From the NCBI RefSeq assembly GCF_050948215.1, contig NW_027488640.1, positions 496,001 to 560,000 on the forward strand: a stretch of DNA of 64,000 nt, written 5' to 3'. The stretch's first letter is position 1; each line of letters begins with the position of its first letter. The notes beneath the pieces are model-generated. The model had not been told where the DNA came from. It searched no databases and saw nothing but the letters and a program-made list of their open reading frames with translations. Positions 45,055 through 56,230 of this stretch are shown here, piece after piece. The position numbers were made by a program, and so were the translations under genes. This DNA comes from Halictus rubicundus. Lineage: Eukaryota > Arthropoda > Insecta > Hymenoptera > Halictidae.

Positions 45055-47041
45055 ATTAACCGCTGTGCCAACTGTTACGAACATACAAAGAAATACAATT
45101 TATTCTTTCTCTAAAATCACATTTCTTAGGTCAAACAATTACTTGCGTCAATGTAATAATGTTAAAAATTACTTAATATATACTTGCGGTAAAACCAACA
45201 AGTGTGATTTTCCTCCTAATAGCAGAAACGTCGAAAAATTCGGTTTTTATTTTTTTTGACAATGATGTCCCACAACAAAAGATCTAAAAAAATTGACGAC
45301 ACTGCCTGTTACAGTACTTTATCAGGGAACTAAACAGTAGAATAGCATGTTTTACGACCACAGTTTGCAACAAAAAAATTTGAAAAAATTCTCAAAAATC
45401 TGTCAGGATCCAAAATATTCCACATTTTTTTCAGAATTTTAGGAAGCATGAGAGTGCGGAAAATGCTCGGAAAAGCACGAAATACAATTTACTCTGTAAC
45501 TACCCTCACGGACAAGATAGGGGGTTAAAATTGTGCTCAGAGGAGTTTTTCTTGGTCAGCTGTCGAATAGTTGATTAATCATTGAAAAATCTCTGAGGGC
45601 AGTTTTGACCATCTTAATCGGCTAGCCCCTTTCCTTGTATTTCTTGAAATATTCATAATAGGAACAATAAATGTCAAGAGATACGAAGAAATTTATAACC
45701 AAAAAATAAAATAAACAAATAAAAAAATAAATAAAAATAAAAACAAATGAAAAAAAAACAATTGTAAATATTATTTTCAGATAATAAAATTTAAACGATT
45801 AATAAAACGATTAATAGTAAAAATTATAAGAGGAACACAAAGGAAAATGGAGGAAATTAAATTAGAGAAATTATATGAAGAATTGTTCATTCCATGAGCA
45901 ATGGCGGAGCCAATAGGCGTTCAACGAACGTGGAAATGAAGCTTTAGGCCAGTGTTCCTTGTTATACGCGCCCACGATGCGCGCCTCTTTTTATCTCCCC
46001 GCTTACAGACACAGTCGCGTGCAAATGTGCAATACGTAGTTGGTGATTAACGAGACATGTGTACCTTTGCATTATATTGTGTTATATCATATACGTTACT
46101 TATTAAATGTCCTCATATATATAAATGAATGTGGTTTACTTTGCGTATAATCCCAACAATGGTTATGGGCCCAGAAACGTGTAAAAGTAAGACATAACCT
46201 ATGAAGACCACGTGTTCAGTGCAAGACAGAAATGGAATCGCAAAGTGAATGAAAACATAGGAGGTGAAAGAATGTATAGCAGAGGCAAACGGCAAATAAC
46301 AAAATTATCTGATAGAAACTACCGCTCATGGAAAATAGAAATGAAATGGCTATTACGAGCCAAAGGTTTATGGGATCTCGTATCGAGAGATCCAAATGAG
46401 AACACTACAGAATTGGAAAGAAAGACATTTGTGATGACAATAAAGTCATCACAACGATTGGACTAAACATAGAACCCACACAGCAAATTCATATTGAAGA
46501 CAGTACAACTGCACGAGAAGCTTGGAAATCACTCGAACAAGTACACCAACCAAAGTCTCGGGTAAGAATCCTTCAACTTAAAAGAGAATTACATCATTTG
46601 CAGATGAAATCAGATGAGTCCATGTCGTCGTACATATCACGAGCAAAGATAGTTGCAAATAACCTAATGGAGGCAGGAGCAGAGGTTAAAGACGAGGATT
46701 TGGCATATGTACTACTAGCAGGTCTTCCAGATAGTTAAGAGATCCTGAATATGGCATTGGCAAGCTTGCCTGACGACAAGTTTACATCAGGAGAAGTCAA
46801 AGGAGTTCTATTAGCGGAATATGGTAGAAGGGTATCTAGACAACAGGATGAAGGAAGTACGCGTAAAGAGGCATTCCAAATCTCAAAGAGAACAGATACG
46901 AAAGAACATAAGGTACAACATTTCAACAAATTCAGAAATCATACATGTTTCAATTGCAAGAAACCAGGACATATAGCGAGGGACTGTCGAACCAGAGTAG
47001 AGGAGAGGAAGAAATTTGATCCGAAATCAAAAGTAAAGTAT
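45055..47041 (+). repeat. Right arm of the large inverted duplication
   Basis: This is the reverse-complement partner of 36279-38590. It starts at the tRNA-like A-box end, passes the transposon end AGCCCCTTT at 45629, and enters the Copia LTR, primer site and gag. Similarity stops at 47041, where the left arm meets a MITE and this arm continues into Copia pol. Confidence 0.85.
46161..46174 (+). other. Copia primer binding site and 5' LTR end
   Basis: GGTTATGGGCCCAG follows an LTR-like end CCCAACA (46152-46158). It is complementary to the anticodon arm of initiator methionine tRNA, the internal half-tRNA primer used by insect Copia elements. The LTR start could not be fixed; a TGTTCATTCC at about 45887 is one possibility. 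Confidence 0.7.
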
Positions 47042-48133
47042 GACTCATTCTTAGTGCCATTGAATCAAGTCGACATTGAAGATGTGTGGATTCTGGACAG
47101 CGGAAGTACGCGGAGAGATTGGTTTTCCAGTTTCCAGGAAATTAATACACAAGTCATAAATACAGCGGCTGATCCATATAGACCAGGTGCAATATTACAT
47201 GCAATGTACATTGGCAGCGTGACAATCAATACGTTTGTTGGATATGAGACAAAGGGTGTTGTGTTGAATAATGTATACTTCGTACCAAACCTCAGGAAAG
47301 AAGGAAAGGTAAAAATAAGAAACACGTTGACAGATGAGGTTATGTGTGAAGCATACAAAAAGAATGACTAGTAAATAATAAAGGCTGAAGTACAAACATC
47401 ATTTGAAAATACAGCAGAAGTGAATAATTTGAGTATTCAAGACAAAGCAATATGGCATCAACGTTTTTGTCATGTCAATAATGATGCGATTAGAGCATTG
47501 TCAAATGGTGACCGAGTAATTGGATTGAGCAACACCAAGTTAGACAAGTATACATGTGATGCCTGTAACATAGCCAAAGCAACAAAAAGCCCTTGCAAGC
47601 AGCTAAAGATAAGACAAACTAAAGAAATAAATAAATTAATACACTCAGATGTTTGTGGCCCGTTACCAGTTTCATCCATTGGTGGAAGTAGATATTTTAT
47701 AACCTTCACAGATGATTTTTCAAGAGCAGTTACAGTGAGATGTTTAAAGACAAAAGAAGTTATCAAAGATTACATTACAAAAATGGAATGCCAAACTGGG
47801 AAGAGATTAGAATACACTGACAACGGATTAGAATACTGCAATAAAGATTTAACCGCATATTTTAACAGTTTAGGAATCAAACACAAGAGATCAAACGTAG
47901 AAACACCACAAATGAACGGCGTGGCTGAAAGGATAAATAGAACATTGTTAAATTTAACCAGAGAAATGTTAAAATCTTCAGGTTTACCCCAGAGATTTTG
48001 GGCAGAAGCAGTCACTACGGCTAGCTACGTGAAGAATAGAATTGGCCATCCTGCAACAAAAGGTGAAGTGTCCATGGCAATATTGACGGACCGAAAACAC
48101 AGTGTACGTCACCTGAAAGTTTATGGTTGCTTG
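46212..48133 (+). pseudogene. Copia Gag-Pol: Gag, protease, integrase (truncated)
   Basis: Gag begins near 46212 (KLSDRNYRSWKIEMKWLL), shifts frame near 46440, and has a stop near 46737 (LPDS*EILNM). The zinc knuckle CFNCKKPGHIARDC is at about 46945 and the protease WILDSGSTRRDW near 47090. The frame stops at 47371. Integrase follows from 47420: WHQRFCHVN...CDACNIAK zinc module and core motifs HSDVCGP, YTDNGLEY and NGVAERINRTLL. At 48133 the sequence is cut in KVYGCL by the LTR of another element, so RT and RNase H are absent from the window. Confidence 0.88.
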
Positions 48134-49049
48134 TGTTACGTCCCAAGTGGGATGAATTATGATTTTTAGAGGGTAGGACGCAGTTTCGAACCTACCAGCA
48201 TACATCGGCTACGGTTCGGGAAATTGAGGATCGTTTAAATAAGTTTGTACCTTTATTTCGAATCTAACAAAATTATTGATTTATTCAAAGTGTGGTTCTG
48301 AATCAGAGATTACAAATTTGATTTTACAAATATGGTTTATACAGCGCATATACTAGAGTGCTTACAAGTACTTCGTTTATGACAACAATAATAACAATAA
48401 CAATATTAGTATTACCGACGTCTAGGCTTCGGATTCTTTTACAATATATTGTAACTGCTGGGCTTCGGATTCGCTCGCAATGTACAGGAGTCGCTGGCAC
48501 GGAACAACTACAAGAACTCGCGGAACTTCAAAACAAAAACTGAACTAACGTTGACTTTAAAAGAAAGAACTGGACTACTTAACTGGATTATCGCTAATTG
48601 ACTATGGCTGTCTGACTGGCTGATTCTTTTTGACTGGTGTTGAGGAGTTGGTCCCCTTTTTTATAGGATGGCCAGTCCTTTGTTTTTCGAAGATGCTGGC
48701 TCAGGAGTCTCTACCTTGCATCTTTTAATCTTCTTGATGTCTCCTGACTAGTCAGCTGTGTGTCGACAGGATCCTTTTACTATGAAGTCGGCGTCTTTTC
48801 TTATAATTTGGCATAATTGGACACCCTTCCTGTTTGTTCTCAGGGTGTAAACTGATCTTCATCTGCGTATCTTGCAGGAAGATAAGTTAGAGTCGCTTTC
48901 CTTGGTACCTAACTGCGTAGAATTTTTTACATATATCTTAATCCTATTTTTACTTCTCCTCGTGTGACATCATCGGACTTGTATAAGAATTCATTAGAAT
49001 TCTTCATCTGAGGGTTTACTCGTTGGCGGTCCAACCACCGAACGTGACA
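48134..49049 (-). repeat. 3' LTR of the env-bearing Gypsy-type element
   Basis: On the minus strand it starts TGTCACGTTCGG at 49049, right after a purine tract. It ends GGGACGTAACA at 48134, inside Copia integrase. TG...CA ends plus the preceding polypurine tract and env define it as a 3' LTR of about 916 bp. An AATAAA-type signal lies near 48240. The opposite LTR is not visible. Confidence 0.65.
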
Positions 49050-49059
49050 CCATCCCCTT
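49050..49059 (-). other. Polypurine tract of the env-bearing element
   Basis: AAGGGGATGG on the minus strand directly precedes the TGTCACG LTR start. Confidence 0.6.
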
Positions 49060-50225
49060 AGAAAGCAGATTTCCGAGGGAAATTTGTTGCAAGCTTCTAA
49101 CATCTTTTCCGAGTTCAGACGTATCCGGGTCATCGGTCCGAGGTTGATTGTTGGAGGTCGCGTCGTCAGCTGGTCGGGTCGTGTGTCTCCGCTTGTCAGC
49201 GCGTTGCACCGGGAGGTGCGTCAGCGAATTCCATGCGGCTCCGCACACGGTGAAACTGCATCCGTATAGCGAGTACAGCTGATAGCCGTGTATTACTGTG
49301 TCAGCAATTGCCTTTATAAATTTGAGGATTATGCACTGAAGGATCCAAATGTAATGAATTCGTGCCAGAATTTTTCGACTGCGTTTTCCGCTATCTTGTT
49401 GAGTATTTCCTCATTCATCATGTTCATTATGGAAAGTGATCCATCTGGTATGGTTTTACCAGTTATGCCTCGAGCTACAGAGTTTAGTACGGCTGATTTT
49501 TCGGCTGAGAACATGACGTGGTTTCTCAAGTTGTTGAGATCGCCTTGAGTATAGATTCCACTGGTAGCCAGATTCGATGGGTTAACGTAGTGCCATGCTG
49601 GTTCCTTGAGTGGTTGTAGTATTCGAGGTGGCACGGCTTCTATGGGTTTCGGTGTAGGAATGTGCAAAATTTGATCGATTTCGTACATCACTGGCAGTAC
49701 TTGACTACAATCTCTGTGAGTTCCATGGCTGGTGAGGATGTGAGTTATAGGTGTTAAGAATTGCGATTTATTTCCATGGTTGACTGGCAATTCGGTGAAG
49801 CAATCTTCAGTATGCCGAATTCTTACATCGACTGCGACACATTTAATGATGTGTATCACTTTCTCGGCCACAAGAGCCATATGTCCATCTTTTTTCGTTA
49901 CTATTCGGGCAAATTCATCAGGTTTTATAGTTGCTAATGTCAGGGCATTAGTCAATACTTGTTTTTCCAAATTGTAATTTTGCGTGAGCATATTCTTGTA
50001 GAGATTGTTTACCCGGTTCTTTATGTGCCTTTCTATGTAGACGAATTTTGAATTTATGTAAGTGAAAATATCGAGATTCTCTACACGCATTTTTCTTTCC
50101 CCAGTAAATGTTTTTCCTTTAGTCGTTTCAAGAATGAACAGTTTTGGGTGTTCTGTTTGAAATAGGGTGTATCCGCATATTGGCGTTTCACCCATTTTTG
50201 TTAATGCAAATGTTCCCAGTTAGCC
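49060..50225 (-). pseudogene. Env-like glycoprotein, C-terminal part (chuvirus/mononegavirus-type, tentative)
   Basis: The minus-strand frame 50195-49329 (288 residues) has conserved-looking blocks (CFTELPVNHGN near 49800, GIYTQGDLNNLRNHVMFS near 49540) and scattered cysteines. After its stop at 49329-49331 another frame (about 49305-49060) adds a hydrophobic stretch and a basic tail that abuts the polypurine tract. The blocks resemble glycoproteins of chuvirus-like negative-strand RNA viruses that occur as endogenous or LTR-retrotransposon env genes in insects; they are unlike the F-type env at 30234. Upstream env sequence lies beyond inserted elements at 54690-55072 and 55984-56230. The gene is broken by a stop, two insertions and possibly deletions. 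Confidence 0.55.
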
Positions 50226-50451
50226 AAATGCCTACGCGACCAAATCGAGTGGAATGTGTGCTGCACACATTGCGTGCAAAAGACATGTATTTCGTACCAA
50301 ACCCTGCTCGAAGCAGAATTTGGTCCTCGTGTGTTTTGATTGTGACACAAAAGTGTGTCGTGAAATTCCTAATAAAATGCGGCGGCAGATGTTTGTCACA
50401 TCCATGCGAAGCCTACAGGTAAAATTCCATGCGGCATCATGCGGCATGGGA
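50226..50451. other. Unassigned stretch between env fragment and transposon end
   Basis: No gene was recognised. A plus-strand frame has a few cysteine pairs (VCFDCDTKVC) that could be remnant transposase Cys-rich sequence, but this is too short to support. Near the end, ATGCGGCAT occurs twice in direct repeat. Confidence 0.35.
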
Positions 50452-50679
50452 GCCAAACTTTGGCTTCGTTATAGAGGGCAGGTTCGTCGCACTAGGAACG
50501 GACGTAACCTTGTTCTAACAGTAAATATCGGGAAAAATTGAAGTAAATCTTCCTGTGTAGGGTGGGAAAAGGTATTTTATTTAAGTTTCAATGCGTAATA
50601 AAGATAAAGTGATGCGTAAACACCAAAATGTGTTGACAAAGTTGAAAAGACAAAGCGCCGTGTTGTGTAATTCGAAGAG

Positions 50680-50815
50680 CGTACGTGCGAGAAAGAGAGA
50701 GAGAGAACGAGCGCGAAGAGTGTGCGTGCGAGACAGAGAGAGCACGAGTGTGAGAGGGAGAGAGAGAAAAGAGCGCGAAGAGTGTGCGTGCGAGAGGAAG
50801 TGAATTCGAAGAAGA
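50680..50815 (+). repeat. GAGAGA/GCGCGAAGAGTGTGCGTGCGAGA microrepeat
   Basis: Purine-rich GA tracts alternate with a GCGCGAAGAGTGTGCGTGCG unit that occurs at about 50713 and 50779. Low-complexity sequence inside the transposon. A 70-residue frame here is a translation of the repeat. Confidence 0.7.
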
Positions 50816-51236
50816 TTGAAAGAAGAATATGGAATATTTTTAATGTGTATTAATTTTTTATTTCAATTGAATTTATTTTTAAATTCTTACAATTAGTATA
50901 ATTGTAATATAATTTAATATAATTTAAAATATATAATTTAATTGAAAAAGTCAATTTAATTTAAAAAGCCAATTTAATTTAAAATATGATTTAATATAAT
51001 TTAAAATTAGCACTAAAAAGTGCTGTTTGGAGCACTGAAAAGTGCTGTTTGGTGCTTTTTTTTTATTTTTGTTATTTTCAGTGGAGGGAGGTTAAATGCG
51101 TTACGCACAACTTCTCGGGGCCATTCCAACCCCGAGAAAGTGTGAGACTCCCCAAGCGATCGCCCCCCGTTTCAGAGGGGCGATGTGACAGCGAGGGTTT
51201 ACCCACTAAAACTCCTCCCTCCACTTGTGCCCCCGG

Positions 51237-52394
51237 TTACTCCGCCTGCTCCCAGGGATTGATATACCTGGCCGCACTGCCCGACGGCTTCTTGTGCCGG
51301 ACCCTTTCCTTGCGAGCTTTCAGGACCACTCGCATCGAATCTTGAAATTCGAGGCGAGTGGGCCTTGAGAAAGCTCTGCTTTCGCAAGCTGCATCTGCAA
51401 CATTATTTAAGAAAGATTATTTACACGGTCATATTAAGCTTATTAAGTTAATGTATTAAGCAATAAATAATTCTTACCGAAAAGGGCCCGCACAATTTTC
51501 GTGGGACACAATGGTTGGCAACTGTCCGTGCCAAACCACGTGTATGAGGGTAACAGGCTGTCTGCGACAGCCTCTCTAAAAGAGGCACTGAGTGCCTCTT
51601 TTAGATTATACCCTCCAACATGGGCAAAAAAGTCAACCTAAAAAATATTAAATGATATCATTAATATATATATACTCACACGTGTGTGCGCATATAGCAA
51701 TGGAATAAATGCATACACTTACCACATTATTATACTCCTGTTCGGAGCAGTTTTCGAAGTTGTCTACCTCTACCCTCGTTCGAAGAGGTAGACATTCCGG
51801 CTTTTTGCTCCCTTTTGTTTAATATTCTAGAAAGAAGAAGTAAATTTTGTTAAATATTGCCATCATACTGTAATTTCAATTTCTTAGATTACATACTGAT
51901 CTATTTTCTTTTCCAGGAGGTCCAGCTTTTTCATGAGGTGCTCGTTTTGCGACATCAGTTGCTCAAATTGGGATGTCGTGATTGTTGCGGGGGTCTGTGG
52001 TGGTATAGGACGTGGTGTTATAGGACGTGGTGGTAAATAGGATGAAGAGGAAGAGGACAAATCTATTGGTGAGGAGGTTGGTGGTGGTATAGGAGGAGGA
52101 TTGAGCAACGATGTCGACGTTGCTCCATGACTTTCCGGCGAATCGGCCTCCAGAAGTCGCCGGAGCTCCTCATCGCAGTCACGGGCACTCGTTAATGGAA
52201 AGGGGCGTTTCCGTCGCCGAGGCTCCCCATCCGACGAGATGGTCTTATACCTCGCCGGTTTCTGAATCGCCCTCTCTGGTCGACGGTTTGGAATCTGAAA
52301 AACATATGAAAAATAATATAATGATATACCGATAATATATACAATATTTTAGATTAATTATATGATACAGGAGACTGAAACTTACCTGTTCCAT
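51237..52394 (-). CDS. Spliced DUF4806-like gene of the transposon (five exons, one junction unresolved)
   Basis: The minus strand shows consensus splice sites. Exon 1 ends ATGGAACAG/GTAAGT (coding 52394-52386). Exon 2 starts at 52293 after TTTTTCAG and encodes a basic, Pro/Ser-rich segment and a coiled coil (QNEHLMKKLDLLEKKID) to about 51897. Exon 3 is 51826-51723, exon 4 is 51637-51478 and exon 5 is 51394-51237 (TAA). Exons 3-5 join in frame and give LPLRTRVEVDNFE, VGGYNLKEAL, YTWFG and FQDSMRVVLKARKERVRHKK, the pattern of the DUF4806 domain. The exon 2/3 junction does not keep frame with obvious sites, so an indel or another donor is possible. Function is unknown; a DNA-binding accessory role is a guess. 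Confidence 0.6.
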
Positions 52395-52869
52395 TGCCCC
52401 AATTGTTGCCTACGAAATTTGCTTCTCGAAATAATCTTCCTTATGGGATGCACGATAGCGAATGACCGTAGCGATTTGCATTTTTCTGCATGCGGTCGTT
52501 ATAAACAAACGACATTCAAATCCCGCGCCAACTGTGCGCATGCCCTTAAGGATCTAACACAATAATACGCGTAAATATTAATGCACACATTATTAATTAA
52601 ATTAATTTAATTCTTAATTTTTAATTTTAATTCATTAATTTCTTTTAAAGCTATAATATGTATAACTTTTAATTTATGATGCGCTTATGTTAGGTGTTGC
52701 GCGTTACGGGATCATGCGCAGTGCAGTTTGCGACACCAGACCGGGAACAACACCTCTCACGACGAAGGTGTCGGTGTTTCGACACGCGCTCTGATTCCGT
52801 CTTGTTTGATTAGTGATTCCTTTGTTAGTTAATTACTAATTATTAAGTTCGTGAATTAACTCTGAACCC

Positions 52870-53760
52870 ATGGATCGTAGAGTTTTGAAGAAGTCGGTTT
52901 CGCGAAAACCGTATAATAAATTAAGCGCTAGGCAGAAACGAAATATTCGGCGCGAAATAACCTCAAATTTGAGGAAGTTTTAACGTGACAATAAATTACA
53001 AAGTCCCCCTACTCTTGATAATCTGCAGAACATTCCCAGCACGTCTTCTTTATCTGTGCCTGTCAGTAATAATAGTAATGAAAGTCTTCTTAATATTCCC
53101 ACCACATCTTCATTCACGCATGATTCGTCTTCTACCTTTTCATGCGATGATGTGGTTTGGGAATCTGCTGGTACTGTTTCAGAAGTATCATTTCGTGATG
53201 GTTTAGCATCTTGCTTTGTGGACAATAATTTAACGCACACTCAGGGGAACAACATCTTATCTCTTCTACGTACCCATTCGTGTTTTTCTAGTTTGCCGAA
53301 AGATATAAGAACGCTCATTAGTATACCATGTACCAGTGTTGTCACCACTGTGGTAGAACCAGGAGAGTATGTTCATTTTGATGTAGAGTTGGAAATAGTT
53401 AAACAGTTATCTCAATGTTCTCCAGTAATTCCTGGAGAGTTGCAATTATATTTTCATGTGGATGGATGTAGTTTAGATAGTTCCAATACAATTCAAATTT
53501 GGCCTATTTAAGTCAGAATTGGAAACATCTTAAATATTAAACCCATTGTAGTAGGGATTTATAAAGGCACTCAAAAAACCGAGGATTGTAATAATTATCT
53601 TCAAAAATTTGTCTCTGACATAAACTTGATAATGTCAAATGGAGGCATTACGTTCCACGAGAAAAAAATTCCAGTCGTATTAAGGTGTTTTATTGCTGAT
53701 GCACCAGCGAATCGTCGATGGATGAAGAAGACGGTAACATATTGGGAATGTCCCAGTAGG
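52870..53760 (+). pseudogene. Transposase-like protein (tnp2/CACTA-type resemblance), broken
   Basis: One frame from ATG 52870 is interrupted by TAA at about 52981 and at 53509-53511. It begins basic (MDRRVLKKSVSRKPYNKLSA), then Ser/Thr-rich. From about 53240 it carries LLRTHSCFSSLPKDIRTL, PGEYVHFDVE, FHVDGCSLDSSNTIQIWPI, VVGIYKGTQKTEDCNNYL and VVLRCFIADAPANR. These blocks match a widespread animal transposase type with a DG...S...WPI core and a D-A-P-A motif. Later conserved parts are missing after about 53710. The start is the first ATG, downstream of a region shared with the divergent gene. Confidence 0.6.
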
Positions 53761-54589
53761 TTATCGCTGTGCTGGTTCATTTTGAAACAGTATAATTTAT
53801 TCCAAGTTGCACATCGTACATTACATATTTCTCGTGTTATGATAAATTGTATTGTTATTATATATAGATACGCATGGAAAACAAATAACTTTGTTATAAT
53901 CAATAATATCTTCCATGCCGTATTGTATAGTATTATTTTAGTACTCTAAACTTTATATAGTACTCACAAATATTTTTAATTATTTCAGATACCTATTTTT
54001 CCAAGAATGCTTCACTACCAGGATTACCACCGTAAGTAATTTGGAACAAATGTCAAAACAGTATTATTTTGAGTTGATTAATGAATTGAAAGTGAGTATA
54101 TACATTATTCTAGAATTTAAAAAAATTTTTCTTCGAAATATATCTATTGTACAATGAGAACAGAACATATATTGTGTCCTAATGTAAGGCCCTTTTTATT
54201 TGTAGGAAGGAGAAACTAAAAGAGTGGTGTGCTGTCCGTGCTGCCCATGCCTAATGACCTATATTATGTATTATAAATTAATTAAACTCTTCTTAAGCGT
54301 CCCCATACCTTGTTTTCCATTCGAGGGTTTTATTTCCATTATTTTAAGATTTGAATATTTATTTTTTATTTTATAACAGTTTTGTTATGATAATTGAATT
54401 TTATATCATTTTTATTTCCTTTATGTAACTTGTACAGTTCATTTTTTAAAATTCTATTGTCTATTCGTTTTCTTTCTTAAGATTATAAATATGAAACAAA
54501 TAAATAATATAATACAAATATATGTAAAATAAATTAAGATTAAAATAAATACGTTTGTAAACTCAATTTTCCCTCTCGTCGTTTATTCC
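53761..54589 (+). other. 3' part of the transposon with exon-like fragments
   Basis: AT-rich DNA with plausible plus-strand splice signals: TTAATTATTTCAG before 53991, CACC/GTAAGTAA near 54034, AAA/GTGAGTAT near 54092 and TTTGTAG near 54207. This suggests small exons of a further gene or of the transposase tail. No domain is recognisable. Confidence 0.35.
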
Positions 54590-54689
54590 GATTTTTCCCG
54601 ATATTTACTTTCAGAACAAGGTTACCCCGTTCTTATTGCGACGGACCTGCCCTCTATGACGAAGGCTGATCGAAGCGAAAGTTTGGCAC

Positions 54690-55072
54690 GAATATGCCGT
54701 GGCAGACTTTCCACTGGATATACAGATGGTAATGCGGATACAGATGGATGGCACTTCCGAGTCAAATTTTAGTGGCAGATTCAAAGCATTTTGCTTACTG
54801 GGTGTACCCGTCTTCGTCATCTAAGCAGGTTCCGCTTTGGAAAACGCATATGGTTCCCGATTTTAACATTATCTTGTTTGCTTCTAATTGTACAGGTAAA
54901 GAAGCTGTTCGTAATGTTATCGTTGCTACGGCTTGTACGATGACTTTATCCCAAGATCCATATGGGTCTGAGAATTGGACTCCTTGGCATTTGCCATTGA
55001 TGTTTAGTTCTCCTGCTAACGTGAAGGGCCTGGTTACCGTGGAGTTGACCTTTAAACCGCTGAGATATGTGT
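54690..55072 (-). pseudogene. Env-like glycoprotein, middle part
   Basis: On the minus strand one frame continues the glycoprotein from the solo-LTR junction at 55072 down to about 54740, with regularly spaced cysteines and two in-frame stops. A plus-strand frame 54748-55077 over the same bases is a shadow. The frame agrees with the 56230 fragment once the GTGT duplication of the solo LTR is taken into account, so the pieces are parts of one gene. Confidence 0.5.
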
Positions 55073-55979
55073 TGTAACGAGTCCGCTTCCCGGCGGATCT
55101 CGTGACAACGGGTTCCTCGCGGCCGGATTTGGCTCGCCGTGCCAGGGTTCACGCAGGATAACGCGAGGGTTGCGGCGGGGCGCGGGCGGTCGAGCAGGAC
55201 GGTTTAGGGACGCGTTCACGCGCAATGTTCGTCGCGGTCCCGGCTTCGCATTTCGGCGGTCGGCGGTCGCGGTTCGAGACTCGTGTCACGGCGGGGTCGA
55301 GGCCGTGCGCAGCGGCGCATCCGGACCAGGGCAATTTCGGCGGACGGAGAGCCCGTGCCCCAGGACGGCCGGCGAGGCGCCGGTCGCGGGTGGTTCGCTC
55401 TCCGTGGGTGTGGGGCGGAAGCGGAGATGTCGGGTTAATAGGATGGAAGGCTACTTACCCTGGGTCCGTTCTCGATCGCTCGGCGTTCGGGTCGGCGCTT
55501 CGGGAGGTTCAGCACGCTGCGGCGTGGCCGGTGTTGTGGTCTGCGGACACACGTCGGTACACTCCCGGGTAGATTGACGAGGGTATCCGTACGCGGACTA
55601 CGCGTGTTGATCTCCGGCGGTTTCGGCGTCGCGGTAAGGCGGTTCTCGGCAGGATCGAGCGATTTGATTCGGTATCGGCTGGCGATCGTACTTGTGACAC
55701 GTCCGTACGCGCGCGTGGCGGAAAGCCAAAGAGGCCGTTTTCCGGCTCGTCTCTCTCGTCTTCTAGGCGAGGGGTGCGGTGCGGTACGGTTCGCGGCCGA
55801 CTTTTCCGGCGTCGTCCTCCATCCGGCGCGGCGGTACTTCATCATGGCGGGTTCCGGTTCCCGCCAAGATCGGTCCGGTGGTGCGCGGATCGCAGGGGCG
55901 CTCGCGGGTGCCGGCGGATCTCGGTATCCGTCGGCCGTGTTCGGCTCGGAACAGGCCTGGCGCAGCCAGGTCTGTTACA
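55073..55979. mobile_element. Solo LTR (907 bp), TSD GTGT
   Basis: Starts TGTAACGAG and ends TCTGTTACA, flanked by GTGT at 55069-55072 and 55980-55983. It is very GC-rich compared with its surroundings and has no coding motif. It interrupts the env-like gene. Long frames on both strands result from high GC content. Confidence 0.8.
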
Positions 55980-55983
55980 GTGT

Positions 55984-56230
55984 TTCTTCCCACGGACATA
56001 GTGCCGTACAGGTGCATTCTTCTGCACTCTTCTTCTGTTATCAGTTCTAAATATTCGCTTATCCCGTTTTCTACTGCCGATATATGAGAATGCATACCGC
56101 AGTAGCTGACTGTTCTAGATATTACGACCTTGCATTGGATGATGTCCGCGTAACTGTAATCTGATAGCTGCGGTGGCTGCGTGTAGAATTCTTCCGCCCT
56201 TGTAGCGACGTGGTCAGTTACAGTCGTCAA
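55984..56230 (-). pseudogene. Env-like glycoprotein, N-terminal part
   Basis: The minus-strand frame from 56230 contains CKVVISRTVSYCGMHSHIS and EEECRRMHLYGT. This Cys-rich N-terminal pattern resembles chuvirus-type glycoproteins. The frame enters the solo LTR at 55983. No clear signal peptide is visible at the start, so an upstream exon or a lost start is possible. Confidence 0.55.

Larger units (their letters stand above)
50452..54688. mobile_element. Two-gene DNA transposon with inverted ends, inserted in env
   Basis: Inverted similarity joins 50452-50540 and 54590-54688. Shared blocks are GCCAAACTTT, ATAGAGGGCAGGT.CGTCGCA, GTAACCTTGTTCT and AAATATCGGGAAAAAT. Between them lie a plus-strand transposase relic (52870-53760) and a minus-strand spliced gene (52394-51237), divergently arranged around a shared region of about 470 bp. 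Env coding sequence of the host element flanks both sides. The outermost bases and target duplication could not be fixed, so the superfamily is uncertain; the transposase resembles tnp2/CACTA-like proteins of animal genomes. Confidence 0.65.

Noticed and set aside
50254..50541. Plus-strand Cys-containing frame as a zinc-finger gene
   Set aside because: Half of it is the inverted terminal sequence of the transposon; the Cys pattern is too sparse to assign.
54748..55077. Plus-strand 109-residue frame
   Set aside because: It is antisense to the env-like glycoprotein fragment and ends at the solo LTR boundary.
55170..56087. Several long frames on both strands in GC-rich DNA
   Set aside because: They lie within a solo LTR delimited by a GTGT duplication; high GC reduces stops and no domains are visible.
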